Below, in pieces: positions 7,274 to 14,706 of a stretch of DNA of 15,090 nt (position 1 is the stretch's first letter; every line of letters starts with the position of its first letter). The DNA comes from Candidatus Bathyarchaeota archaeon (lineage in GTDB: Archaea > Thermoproteota > Bathyarchaeia > Bathyarchaeales > Bathyarchaeaceae). The position numbers were made by a program, and so were the translations under genes. The notes beneath the pieces were generated by a model. It saw only the letters and a list, made by a program, of their open reading frames with translations. It was not told the DNA's origin and searched no databases. Where the stretch lies: positions 792,310-807,399 of the forward strand of contig CP070749.1 in assembly GCA_020348365.1 (NCBI GenBank), given 5' to 3'.

Positions 7274-7284
7274 CCATAAAAACG
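7274..7284 (-). promoter_or_regulatory. Possible TATA box for the MFS gene
   Basis: On the minus strand CGTTTTTATGG could serve as a TATA element. A start about 25 bases downstream falls near 7253, just downstream of the ATG at 7260, so it fits the ATG at 7200 with a leader of about 50 bases. It is a weak match. Confidence 0.25.
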
Positions 7285-7376
7285 TTCCTCAAAGCTCCGT
7301 GGAATCGCTTTCACAGTTGACCCATGTTGTGGCAATCTTCTCAGTTGTAGGAACAGGCAGCACGCCACATGGCGGC

Positions 7377-7388
7377 AGATATATAAGC
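7377..7388 (+). promoter_or_regulatory. TATA promoter for the GMP synthase-like gene
   Basis: AGATATATAAGC is a good archaeal TATA box in the gap between the divergent MFS and GMP synthase-like genes. A start about 25 bases downstream (near 7408) gives a leader of about 22 bases that contains the CGGAGA ribosome site before the TTG start at 7430. Confidence 0.55.
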
Positions 7389-7429
7389 AGAGCGATAGCT
7401 CAAGAACTGGCTAAACGGAGACATCCGCC

Positions 7430-8632
7430 TTGCAGAGGTTTGATCCAAAAGAATTCGTGGATAGGCAAGTTATGGAGATCAGAAGGACCGTTGGGAGCGA
7501 GAAGGCACTCATCGCGGTCTCTGGGGGCGTTGACAGTTCAACATGCGCCGCGCTGACCCATCGTGCCCTGAAAGAAAACCTCCTCTGTGTTATGCTAGAC
7601 GACGCTTTCATGCGAATAGGAGAGCCAGAGAGAGTCAGGGAGCTCCTCGCTCAGCCTCCAATAAACCTGCCCCTTAGAATACTCAGAGTTCAGAAGCGTT
7701 TCTTGAAAGCGCTGAAGGGACTCCACGACGCGGAGGAGAAGCGGAAAGCGTTCCGAGAAACATTTTACAGAAGCCTCAGTGAAACCGCCGAGATGGAAAG
7801 CTGCCGATTTCTGGTGCAAGGGACAATTCAAGCGGACATCGTCGAGACGATTGGAGGAATAAAGACTCAGCACAACGTCCTCTCACAGGTTGGAATAAAC
7901 CCAACCGAGTATTACGGGTTCCAAGTGATCGAGCCCCTAGTAACGCTCTACAAAGGGCAGGTTAGGAAGGTGGCTAGATTCCTTGGGATTCCCTCCCAGT
8001 TATCCGAGCGCCAGCCCTTTCCCGGACCAGGACTCTCGGTGAGGGTTGTGGGGGAGATTAGAGCTGACAAGCTGGAGGTGCTTAAGAAGGCTACTGCTCT
8101 GGCGGAGGAAACCTTGGCTAAACATCAGCCGGATCAATACTTCGCCGCTATCATCGACAATACAGAAGCCACTGAACATCCTAAGCTCTCGTGTGTACGA
8201 GAGACCGCAGCGGAGTTCCTCAAAATCCCATCAGAAAGAATCTTTGTGAAGGCTTTCAGGAACAGGGCAACAGGCATAAAGGGCGAGGGGCGTCATTATG
8301 GAGAGATTGTTGCAGTTGAAGCTCATGCAGCAGACAGCTCTATCCATCAGCCTTCAATAAGTAGCCTAGTAGCCCTCCAAACCGAGATTCTACGAAAGAA
8401 TCCGTCTTTCACCCGAGTCTTGTACGGGGTTCAGGAGAAGCAACAGAAACAGCCCTATGTCATCGCCATAAGGGCAATCCAAACGCACGACTTCATAACC
8501 GCTGAAGTATCTGATATCCCTTGGACAACCTTAACCAGAACTGCGCAGAGAATCTTCCAAGCATGTCCTAATGTTTCTGACGTTTACTATGACATAACCC
8601 CGAAGCCACCTGCGACGATCGAGATGGAATAA
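7430..8632 (+). CDS. guaA: GMP synthase subunit B (ATP-pyrophosphatase)-like protein, expanded
   Basis: In archaea GMP synthase is split; subunit B adenylylates XMP and receives ammonia from a separate amidotransferase. This 400-residue protein starts at TTG with a GGAG ribosome site nine bases before it, and the N-terminus MQRFDPKEFVDRQV fits the family. The PP-loop SGGVDSS is at 31-37, VQGTIQADIVET at 129-140, RQPFPGPGLSVRVVGE at 194-209, and the C-terminus YYDITPKPPATIEME matches the XMP-binding end. Typical archaeal subunits have about 310 residues; the extra 90 lie between about 243 and 342 in the dimerisation domain. There, pieces resembling the same family segment occur twice (ATGIKGEGRHYGEIVAVEA and YVIAIRAIQTHDFITAE). 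The usual D-T/N-G loop reads LDDAFMR (56-62). It may be the cell's GMP synthase or a paralogue of new function. No amidotransferase gene is in the window. Confidence 0.88.
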   Translation: MQRFDPKEFVDRQVMEIRRTVGSEKALIAVSGGVDSSTCAALTHRALKENLLCVMLDDAFMRIGEPERVRELLAQPPINLPLRILRVQKRFLKALKGLHDAEEKRKAFRETFYRSLSETAEMESCRFLVQGTIQADIVETIGGIKTQHNVLSQVGINPTEYYGFQVIEPLVTLYKGQVRKVARFLGIPSQLSERQPFPGPGLSVRVVGEIRADKLEVLKKATALAEETLAKHQPDQYFAAIIDNTEATEHPKLSCVRETAAEFLKIPSERIFVKAFRNRATGIKGEGRHYGEIVAVEAHAADSSIHQPSISSLVALQTEILRKNPSFTRVLYGVQEKQQKQPYVIAIRAIQTHDFITAEVSDIPWTTLTRTAQRIFQACPNVSDVYYDITPKPPATIEME

Positions 8633-8687
8633 GTCTCTTTAAGAAAGGCATAAAGCCTTCCGCTTGTTATAGGGCAGAGTGATTGCG

Positions 8688-9014
8688 ATGATAAGGGTGA
8701 GAGTTCAAAGAATTGAGTCCATTCGAGACCCAGATGGAAATCTCGGCAAACGTATAGAATTGATTGAGGAGCGCAGGATCCCAAGATTCGCAATTGAGCC
8801 TTCGACTGAGGAGGCTAGAATGGTTCAGGGTGTTGTCCAAGCCCTGCAGCATCAGCTCCCCATGTTCCCCAAGAGAGCCGAGTTCAGCCTTCCGAAGATT
8901 ATTCTGTTTCTGACGGAACAGGAGTACGACGCGCTCAGTATAGATTTCGATGTGAATCAGATCTATGAACTTGAGCTGTCGAATCAGACGGTCAAATTTA
9001 AGAAGGCGCCCTAG
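8688..9014 (+). CDS. Small conserved archaeal protein, possibly arcadin-1-like
   Basis: The 108-residue protein begins MIRVRVQRIESIRDPDGNLG and continues KRIELIEERRIP. It then has a helical middle (EEARMVQGVVQALQHQLP) and ends with strands around LPKIILFLTEQEYDALSIDF and IYELELSNQTVKFKKAP. It has no membrane segment, no cysteines and no known catalytic motif. The pattern reminds me of arcadin-1, a small protein encoded beside the archaeal actin crenactin in some Thermoproteota, but no actin gene is present and I hold this only as a weak possibility. The ATG at 8688 is preferred over the in-frame GTG at 8679, because the GTGAT there is itself a good ribosome site four bases before the ATG. The gene lies 55 bases after the GMP synthase-like gene on the same strand and is probably co-transcribed with it. 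Confidence 0.75.
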   Translation: MIRVRVQRIESIRDPDGNLGKRIELIEERRIPRFAIEPSTEEARMVQGVVQALQHQLPMFPKRAEFSLPKIILFLTEQEYDALSIDFDVNQIYELELSNQTVKFKKAP

Positions 9015-9049
9015 GAAAGATGATTTCGAATATGCTTCGTTAGTCCTAT

Positions 9050-9063
9050 ACGCATGCATGCTT
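9050..9063. repeat. 14-base element with palindromic core, copy 2 (inverted)
   Basis: ACGCATGCATGCTT is the exact reverse complement of the element at 3845-3858. It lies about 20 bases upstream of the BRE/TATA box at 9081-9094, the position of a transcription-factor site. Confidence 0.5.
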
Positions 9064-9080
9064 TGGAGGATAGCTGTCTA

Positions 9081-9094
9081 CGAAATACTTTATC
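9081..9094 (+). promoter_or_regulatory. BRE/TATA promoter for the dehydrogenase gene
   Basis: CGAAATACTTTATC has a BRE-like CGAAA followed by TACTTTAT. A transcript beginning about 25 bases downstream near 9114 gives a leader of about 15 bases containing AGAGG, which supports the ATG at 9129 over the in-frame ATG at 9054 that would lie outside the transcript. Confidence 0.55.
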
Positions 9095-9128
9095 TGCTGT
9101 CATCATATGTGGTTCAGAGGCGGGAGAG

Positions 9129-10166
9129 ATGGATGAAGTAAGAGTAGTTCTTTTTGGCGTCGGGGCCATGGGGCGCCGAATAGCCAAGTTCCTCATAGAG
9201 AAAGAAGGGGTAGAGATCGTCGGAGCCATAGACACCTCCAAGGATAAGATTGGAAGAGACTTGGGTGAAGTTGTAGGCGTCAAGAAAAAACTGGGAGTCG
9301 AGATTTCGAACGACGCGGACGCAGTGTTCTCCAAGGCAGAAGCGGACGTGATGCTCCATACAACAACGTCATTCTTCAGACAGGTATACCCACAGATAGC
9401 CAAAGCCCTAGAGCATGGAGTCAACGTGGTGTCAACATGTGAAGAACTCTCTTACCCCTACACTGTAGATGAAACGCTTGCCAGAAAGATTGACGGATTG
9501 GCCAGAAGATATAGGGTTACAGTTCTGGGGACGGGCGTGAACCCCGGATTCGTGATGGACACGCTGCCCATAGCTCTTACAGGAGCATGTCAAAAGGTCA
9601 GGGCGATCAGAGTCACTAGGTCGCTTGACGCAGCCAATCGCAGAGTGCCGTTCCAGAAAAAGGTAGGAGCCGGGTTGAGCCTGCAGGACCTAGAGCAGAA
9701 GCTGAAGAAGAGGGAGATAACAGGCCATGTCGGGCTTGAGCAATCCATGAACCTGATAGCCAGCGCCCTTGGTTGGGAGCTTGAAGATGTGAAGGTGGCT
9801 CCTGTAGAGCCTGTGATTGCTGAGAGGCGGGTGCCAAGCAAGGTGGAAGGAGGAGTAACTGTTGAGGCGGGTCAGGTGGCAGGCCTGAAGCAAAGTGGAT
9901 GGGCGACAAAAAAGGGGAGGAGAGTGATCACGCTTGATATGCAAATGTACATGGGCGCAGAAGAGTACGAGTTATACAAAATCGAGGGCATCCCACCTAT
10001 CAACATGAAGAACACGCCGTGCATGCAAGGGGACCTCTCAACAGTCGCCGTGATTGTCAACTCCATCCCAAAGGTGATTAATGCACCACCTGGCCTCGTA
10101 ACAATGAAGGACCTGCCGATTCCATCGGCCACACCTGAGGACATGAGAAAATACATAAAAGAATAG
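9129..10166 (+). CDS. 2,4-diaminopentanoate dehydrogenase-like (DapB-fold) NAD(P)-dependent enzyme
   Basis: The 345-residue protein has an N-terminal Rossmann domain with the dinucleotide loop VVLFGVGAMGRRIAKFL (residues 6-22) and an acidic strand end VGAIDTSKDKIGRD that selects the cofactor. It continues with VMLHTTTSFF, VNVVSTCEELSYP and the loop VLGTGVNPGFVMDTLP of the catalytic domain. This is the COG3804 pattern, related to dihydrodipicolinate reductase and including 2,4-diaminopentanoate dehydrogenase of anaerobic ornithine fermentation, which oxidatively removes an amino group. The real substrate here is unknown. AGAGG eight bases before the ATG and a promoter at 9081 support the start; an in-frame ATG at 9054 would add 25 poorly conserved residues. 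It is followed by hyuA and hyuB on the same strand, suggesting one catabolic unit, though a T-run and a TATA box lie in the 121-base gap before hyuA. Confidence 0.85.
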   Translation: MDEVRVVLFGVGAMGRRIAKFLIEKEGVEIVGAIDTSKDKIGRDLGEVVGVKKKLGVEISNDADAVFSKAEADVMLHTTTSFFRQVYPQIAKALEHGVNVVSTCEELSYPYTVDETLARKIDGLARRYRVTVLGTGVNPGFVMDTLPIALTGACQKVRAIRVTRSLDAANRRVPFQKKVGAGLSLQDLEQKLKKREITGHVGLEQSMNLIASALGWELEDVKVAPVEPVIAERRVPSKVEGGVTVEAGQVAGLKQSGWATKKGRRVITLDMQMYMGAEEYELYKIEGIPPINMKNTPCMQGDLSTVAVIVNSIPKVINAPPGLVTMKDLPIPSATPEDMRKYIKE

Positions 10167-10171
10167 GCGTA

Positions 10172-10191
10172 TGTCTTTATCAACCCTTTTT
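10172..10191 (+). terminator. Possible T-rich archaeal terminator after the dehydrogenase gene
   Basis: The sequence just after the stop has T-rich runs (CTTTAT and CCCTTTTT). Such runs can stop archaeal RNA polymerase without a hairpin. It is suggestive only. Confidence 0.3.
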
Positions 10192-10200
10192 GATATATAA
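10192..10200 (+). promoter_or_regulatory. Possible TATA box for hyuAB
   Basis: GATATATAA is a good TATA box placed 88 bases before the hyuA start; the transcript would begin near 10222 with a 65-base leader. A second, weaker candidate, ACTTATCTAAATG (10237-10249), would give a leader of about 20 bases. Either would let hyuAB be expressed apart from the dehydrogenase. Confidence 0.4.
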
Positions 10201-10287
10201 TCCTGCAGTTCCCGGATGATGAGTAAGTTTTCAAGACTTATCTAAATGTGTGGATATCACTAGTCTTCGATAGAGGTCGCCTGAGAC

Positions 10288-12393
10288 TTGGCAGTCTACC
10301 GAGTTAGCATCGATGTCGGAGGTACGTTCACCGATCTAATAGGGTTGGACGAAGAAAATGAAGAGTTAATTAACATTAAGGTTCCTTCCACACCAAAAAA
10401 GCCTGCGGACGGAGCAATAAAAGCCTTCCAACTGTTTCTAGAGAGTGTCAAGCCTGAAAAAGTTTCTGTTGTAACCCACGCCACCACGATTGCCGTGAAT
10501 GCTTTGCTGGGACAGTTGGGGCTTGAAATTCCGAGGGTTGCATCGGTGTCCACAAAGGGCTTCCGAGATATATTAGAAATCGGGAGACAGCGCCGACATG
10601 AACTGTATAACCTTTCTATTCAAAAACCTCGAACCCTAATCCCGCGTCAACTCAGATATGAAGTCAATGAGCGTTTAAGCGCTAGGGGTGAGGTTCTGGA
10701 ATCCTTGAACAAGAAGGACGTACATGCTCTCGCTGAAGAGTTGAAACAAAGAGCGGTCAAAGCTGTTGCGGTGGCATTGCTGTTTTCCTATATGAACCCG
10801 AAGCATGAACGAGAAGTCGAGAAAACACTCAACGAGGCATTTCCAGAAATCTCAGTGTCTTCATCCTCGAATGTAGCTCCAGAACACCGTGAATACGAGA
10901 GAACAAGCACCACGGTGGTGAATGCTTGCCTCATACCGATTGTCTCAGTGTACTTAAACAACCTAGCCAGTAAAGTTCGAAAGATTGGTGTAAACGCTCC
11001 ACTTTGCGTAATGCGATCAGACGCTGGGCTGGCCACAAGAGAAGCAGTGGTTGAGAAACCGGTGAGCATTGTCGAGTCGGGGCCAGCAGCTGGTGTCTTA
11101 GCATCCTCTTTCTACGGAGAAAGACTTGGCATCAAGAACGTGCTAAGTTTCGATATGGGTGGAACGACCGCCAAAGCGGGGACTGTTCAAGGAGGGAAGC
11201 CGGAGCTTGCTATGGAATACGAAGTCGCTGGAAAGATTCACAGCGGAAGAATCATCAAGGGAAGTGGTTACCCTGTTCGATTTCCCTCTATTGACCTCGC
11301 GGAATGTAGCGCGGGAGGAGGCACCATCGCTTGGTCGGATACTGGCGGAGTTTTGAGAGTCGGCCCTATTAGCGCGGGGGCCGATCCAGGTCCAGCCTGC
11401 TACGCAAAAGGGGGAGAAGAACCAACCGTAACGGACGCCAACCTGCTACTCGGTAGACTTAACCCCAACCACATGCTCGGAGGGAGAATGCGTCTGTTTG
11501 GCGACTTGGCCAGAAAAGCCATAGAAAAGGAGATTTGCGAAAAGATTGGTCTCGAACTGGTGGAAGCAGCAGCCGGAATCATTAAGATCGTGAACTCGCA
11601 GATGGCCAAAATCTTAAGAATCGTCTCCGTGGAACGTGGCTACGACCCGAGGAGATTCACCTTAACATCTTTTGGTGGGGCGGGACCAATGCATACATGT
11701 GCTCTCGCTGAAGAGCTACATATCTCCAAGATTGTGGTGCCTCCCAGCCCAGGATTGTTTTCAGCTTATGGTTTGTTAACTGCCAACTTCACCTGCAACT
11801 TTGTGCAAGCCATCATGGCAACAACGGAGAAAATCGAATGTCACGACTTGGAGGAAACATTCGGCATGCTTCAAAGAAGAGGAGAAGAGACCTTGGCAGC
11901 TCAGGGAGTTAAACCAGAGAATATGCAGTTTTTGCGCCAGCTAGATATGCGATATTTTGGGCAAGGCTACGAACTCACCATTCCCGCATCTGTTCCGCTA
12001 ACCGATCGAAGCCTCCAACAAGCTTTGAAGGGTTATCACCGAAAACATGAAGCCATCCACGGCTATGCCAGAGAGGAAGCGCCAGTTGAAATAGTTAATG
12101 CGCGGTTAACAGCTGTTGGCCTAGTAAAAAAGCCAAAAATGAAAGAACAGAGGTCGTGTGGAAAGAAGCCTCCAAAGGAAGCCCTTTTGACCAAGCGCAG
12201 CGTGTTCTTTGAAAGACCTGGTGGTTTTGAGGAAACTCCAGTCTACCTTAGGGAGAGATTGAAGTGCGGGAATTTTCTCTCCGGTCCTATGGTGGTCGAG
12301 CAATATGACGCCACTACCGTGATATATCCGGGCTGGGAAGCTGAGGTGGATAGATTTGGAAATATCATTCTGAGAGCTACAGAAGGAGGTTAG
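10288..12393 (+). CDS. hyuA: HyuA: hydantoinase/oxoprolinase-family subunit A (ATPase)
   Basis: HyuA is the ATP-binding subunit of enzymes that hydrolyse cyclic amides such as 5-oxoproline and N-methylhydantoin, or that carboxylate ketones. The 701-residue protein has the sugar-kinase/actin-like phosphate loop IDVGGTFTDL at 8-17, THATTIAVNALLG near 63-75, and GFRDILEIGRQ at 91-101. A second nucleotide loop, SFDMGGTTAK, is at 288-297. Also present are SAGGGTIAW (342-350), GPISAGADPGPACY (360-373) and ERGYDPRRFTL with SFGGAGPMH (450-470). The length is typical of the family. Translation starts at TTG, with GAGGT ten bases upstream at 10273-10277; no ATG fits. It partners with HyuB, whose gene begins six bases after this stop. 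The substrate class (lactam, hydantoin or ketone) cannot be decided here. It acts in the cytosol. Confidence 0.95.
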   Translation: MAVYRVSIDVGGTFTDLIGLDEENEELINIKVPSTPKKPADGAIKAFQLFLESVKPEKVSVVTHATTIAVNALLGQLGLEIPRVASVSTKGFRDILEIGRQRRHELYNLSIQKPRTLIPRQLRYEVNERLSARGEVLESLNKKDVHALAEELKQRAVKAVAVALLFSYMNPKHEREVEKTLNEAFPEISVSSSSNVAPEHREYERTSTTVVNACLIPIVSVYLNNLASKVRKIGVNAPLCVMRSDAGLATREAVVEKPVSIVESGPAAGVLASSFYGERLGIKNVLSFDMGGTTAKAGTVQGGKPELAMEYEVAGKIHSGRIIKGSGYPVRFPSIDLAECSAGGGTIAWSDTGGVLRVGPISAGADPGPACYAKGGEEPTVTDANLLLGRLNPNHMLGGRMRLFGDLARKAIEKEICEKIGLELVEAAAGIIKIVNSQMAKILRIVSVERGYDPRRFTLTSFGGAGPMHTCALAEELHISKIVVPPSPGLFSAYGLLTANFTCNFVQAIMATTEKIECHDLEETFGMLQRRGEETLAAQGVKPENMQFLRQLDMRYFGQGYELTIPASVPLTDRSLQQALKGYHRKHEAIHGYAREEAPVEIVNARLTAVGLVKKPKMKEQRSCGKKPPKEALLTKRSVFFERPGGFEETPVYLRERLKCGNFLSGPMVVEQYDATTVIYPGWEAEVDRFGNIILRATEGG
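12385..12390 (+). promoter_or_regulatory. Consensus ribosome binding site of hyuB at the hyuA stop
   Basis: GGAGGT directly abuts the hyuA stop codon (12391-12393) and lies nine bases before the hyuB ATG. This is a full-strength site and suggests coupled translation that keeps the two subunits in balance. Confidence 0.75.
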
Positions 12394-12399
12394 CAATTA

Positions 12400-14121
12400 A
12401 TGGTTGACCTAGTGACGGTGGAAGTGATTAAGGGCGCTCTAATCTATGCTGCGGAGGAAATGGGAATCGCCCTACGGAACTCCGCATACTCCCCAAACAT
12501 CAAAGAGAGGATGGACTTCTCCTGCACCCTCTTTGACCATCAGAAAAGGTTAGAGGCGCAGGCAGAACACATCCCTGTACATCTTGGCTCAATGGGCTGG
12601 GCTGTTAGAGAAGGGTTGGACCATTTTGAGGGATTATTGGAAAAGGGCGACATGCTCTTGTTTAATGATCCATACATAAGCGGAACTCATCTACCAGACA
12701 TAACTCTCATCGCGCCAATCTTCAGCGAAGAAGAAGTCATCGGTTATGCAGCCAATAAGGCGCATCACTCTGATGTGGGCGGAAAGGCTCCGGGAAGCAT
12801 GGCAGGCGACGCCACAGAACTATATCAAGAGGGCATTATTATTCCTCCGGTCAGGTTTGTGAAATGCGGAGAAGTCGACAGAGAACTCTCAGCACTCATA
12901 ATGAGCAATATCCGAACACCAGAAGTTCGCCTGGGAGACATACGGGCTCAGGTAGCCGCCAACCTTCTGGGTGAACGCCGGATGAAAGGCTTGGCTGAGA
13001 AATACGGCATTGAAGTTTTGAGGGAAACAATGACGCAAGTGATGGACTACTCAGAGAGAATGATGCGAAAGGAGATAGAGAAGATGCCTGAAGGCCGATA
13101 TGAAGCAGAAGACTACCTCGAAAGCACAGGAGTAACCGATGAGTTAGTGAAAATCAAGGTTGCTGTCACTGTGCGGAAAGACGGGTTGAAAATTGATTAT
13201 ACAGGTACAAGCGGACAGGCAGAAGGACCGGTAAACGCGGTTTTCGGAGTCACTCTTTCTGGCGTCTACTACGTACTACGTTGCCTCACCGACCCCTCTA
13301 TACCTATGAATGACGGAGGCTACAGGCCGGTGGAAGTCTATGCACCAAAGGGCACCGTAGTTAACCCGATTCATCCTGCTCCTGTGGCTGGAGGGAACGT
13401 GGAAACTTCCCAAAGAAATGTAGATGCCTTGCTGAAGGCTTTCGCACAGATTGTTCCGGAGAAGGTTTGCGCTGCTTGCCAAGGAACAATGAACAATGTT
13501 GCTGCTGGTGGAACTGATGCAGAAACTGGAGGACCTTGGACTTTCTACGAGACCATCGCTGGGGGCTTCGGCGGCAGAAAGGGATTAGATGGTGTGGATG
13601 GAGTGCACACACACATGACCAACACTATGAACACCCCCATAGAAGCTATCGAAGGAGTATATCCCATGCGATTCCTAAGATACGAGTTAAGAATTGACAG
13701 CGGCGGCGCCGGCAAGTGGAGAGGCGGAGTAGGTGTAGAAAGAAGCTGGAAGCTACTCAGTCCATCAGCCACACTCTCTATTCTCGCCGAACGAACAAGG
13801 CTAGCTCCGTGGGGTCTTTATGGCGGCAAATCCGGAATGAAAGGAGAGTTCCTCATCCTCAAGCCTGACGGCACAGAAATCCGGTTGAAGCCGAAATGCA
13901 CAGTGAAAATGAAGAAGGGTGACGTTTTCGTTGCCAGAACGCCTGGCGGAGGCGGCTATGGAAACCCGCTAGAGCGCAGCCCAGAAGAGGTTTCTAGAGA
14001 CGTGGTCAACGGGCTGGTCTCCAGAGGTTCTGCCCGGAAGGATTATGGAGTGGTCATGAATCCAGAGACCAAACAGATTGATTGGGAAGCCACGAGAAGA
14101 CTTAGAGAAGATTCAGCGTAG
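12400..14121 (+). CDS. hyuB: HyuB: hydantoinase/oxoprolinase-family subunit B
   Basis: HyuB is the partner subunit that carries the hydrolytic or carboxylating site. The 573-residue protein starts MVDLVTVEVIKGALIYAAEE. It shows the family landmarks AEHIPVHLGSM (55-65), FNDPYISGTHLPD (88-100) and AHHSDVGG (121-128) with its putative metal-binding histidines and aspartate. Further on are GGNVETSQR (331-339), CAACQGTMNN (357-366), GGFGGRKGLDG (388-398) and the closing TPGGGGYGNP segment. The length agrees with stand-alone HyuB (about 520-590 residues). A GGAGGT site nine bases before the ATG sits at the hyuA stop. No HyuC carbamoylase or racemase gene follows; the next gene is an unrelated methyltransferase 69 bases on. 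The true substrate is unknown. Confidence 0.95.
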   Translation: MVDLVTVEVIKGALIYAAEEMGIALRNSAYSPNIKERMDFSCTLFDHQKRLEAQAEHIPVHLGSMGWAVREGLDHFEGLLEKGDMLLFNDPYISGTHLPDITLIAPIFSEEEVIGYAANKAHHSDVGGKAPGSMAGDATELYQEGIIIPPVRFVKCGEVDRELSALIMSNIRTPEVRLGDIRAQVAANLLGERRMKGLAEKYGIEVLRETMTQVMDYSERMMRKEIEKMPEGRYEAEDYLESTGVTDELVKIKVAVTVRKDGLKIDYTGTSGQAEGPVNAVFGVTLSGVYYVLRCLTDPSIPMNDGGYRPVEVYAPKGTVVNPIHPAPVAGGNVETSQRNVDALLKAFAQIVPEKVCAACQGTMNNVAAGGTDAETGGPWTFYETIAGGFGGRKGLDGVDGVHTHMTNTMNTPIEAIEGVYPMRFLRYELRIDSGGAGKWRGGVGVERSWKLLSPSATLSILAERTRLAPWGLYGGKSGMKGEFLILKPDGTEIRLKPKCTVKMKKGDVFVARTPGGGGYGNPLERSPEEVSRDVVNGLVSRGSARKDYGVVMNPETKQIDWEATRRLREDSA

Positions 14122-14190
14122 CCACCAGTTACAGATCTTCGAAAAGGAAATAAGCGGGTGGCGTGAAAGGGGTCGGGAGAGGAATATTGT

Positions 14191-14664
14191 TTGTTTATTG
14201 CGCCGTATGTTGCCTCGCCCCTTCCAGTGATTCGACATATGCTCGTTCTCTCTGAGTTGAAGCCGGATGAGCTTGTCTATGATCTGGGTTGTGGTGATGG
14301 GCGGATAGTGATCATGGCTGCTCAGGAGTTTGGAGCAAAGGCGGTGGGGGTTGAGTTGAGGGAGGACTTGGTGAAGAAGGCCTATGAGAGGGTCTCTGAA
14401 CTGGGCCTCGACAACAGGGTTAGGATCATGCAGAGCGATCTCTTCAAGGCTGATTTGAGGTCTGCCGACGTGGTCACCCTTTATTTGACTACCAGTGCGA
14501 ATGAAAAGGTCAAACCGAAGCTAGAGAGTGAGCTCAAACATGGAACCAGAGTTGTGTCCCACGACTATGAGGTTCTGGGTTGGAAGCCAGCTAGAATCGA
14601 CAAGTTCTGTGAGAATCCGAGATTGGGATATCCATCTCACACGCTTTATGTGTATGAGAGATGA
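14191..14664 (+). CDS. aKMT-like protein-lysine methyltransferase
   Basis: This is a compact SAM-dependent class I methyltransferase of 157 residues. The SAM loop is VYDLGCGDGRIVI (29-41), the ribose-binding acidic strand is AVGVELREDL (51-60), and motif II/III is VRIMQSDLFKADL (77-89). It follows closely the layout I know for the crenarchaeal broad-specificity lysine methyltransferase aKMT: an N-terminal PYVASPLPVI segment before the core, then VTLYLTTSANEKVKPKLESE and HGTRVVSHDYEVLGW. aKMT methylates chromatin proteins such as Cren7 and many others in the cytosol. The start is TTG, with GGGAGAGG eight bases upstream, and its N-terminus fits the family. The related FAM173/ATPSCKMT group of eukaryotes is the other possible name. 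It is 69 bases after hyuB on the same strand, and a BRE/TATA-like GAAAAGGAAATAAG at 14141-14154 could give it its own weak promoter. Confidence 0.85.
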   Translation: MFIAPYVASPLPVIRHMLVLSELKPDELVYDLGCGDGRIVIMAAQEFGAKAVGVELREDLVKKAYERVSELGLDNRVRIMQSDLFKADLRSADVVTLYLTTSANEKVKPKLESELKHGTRVVSHDYEVLGWKPARIDKFCENPRLGYPSHTLYVYER

Positions 14665-14706
14665 CCAGCTAGAATTAATGAGTTAGAATAGGAAAACAAG
14701 ATTCTG

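Noticed and set aside
8645..8659. A small hairpin AAGGC-ATAAA-GCCTT after the GMP synthase-like gene, possibly a terminator
   Set aside because: The stem is only five pairs, no T-run follows, and the next gene on the same strand begins 28 bases later.
9054..9128. Upstream ATG adding 25 residues to the dehydrogenase
   Set aside because: A good BRE/TATA box at 9081 would place the transcript start downstream of this ATG, and the Rossmann strand normally starts a few residues after the ATG at 9129.
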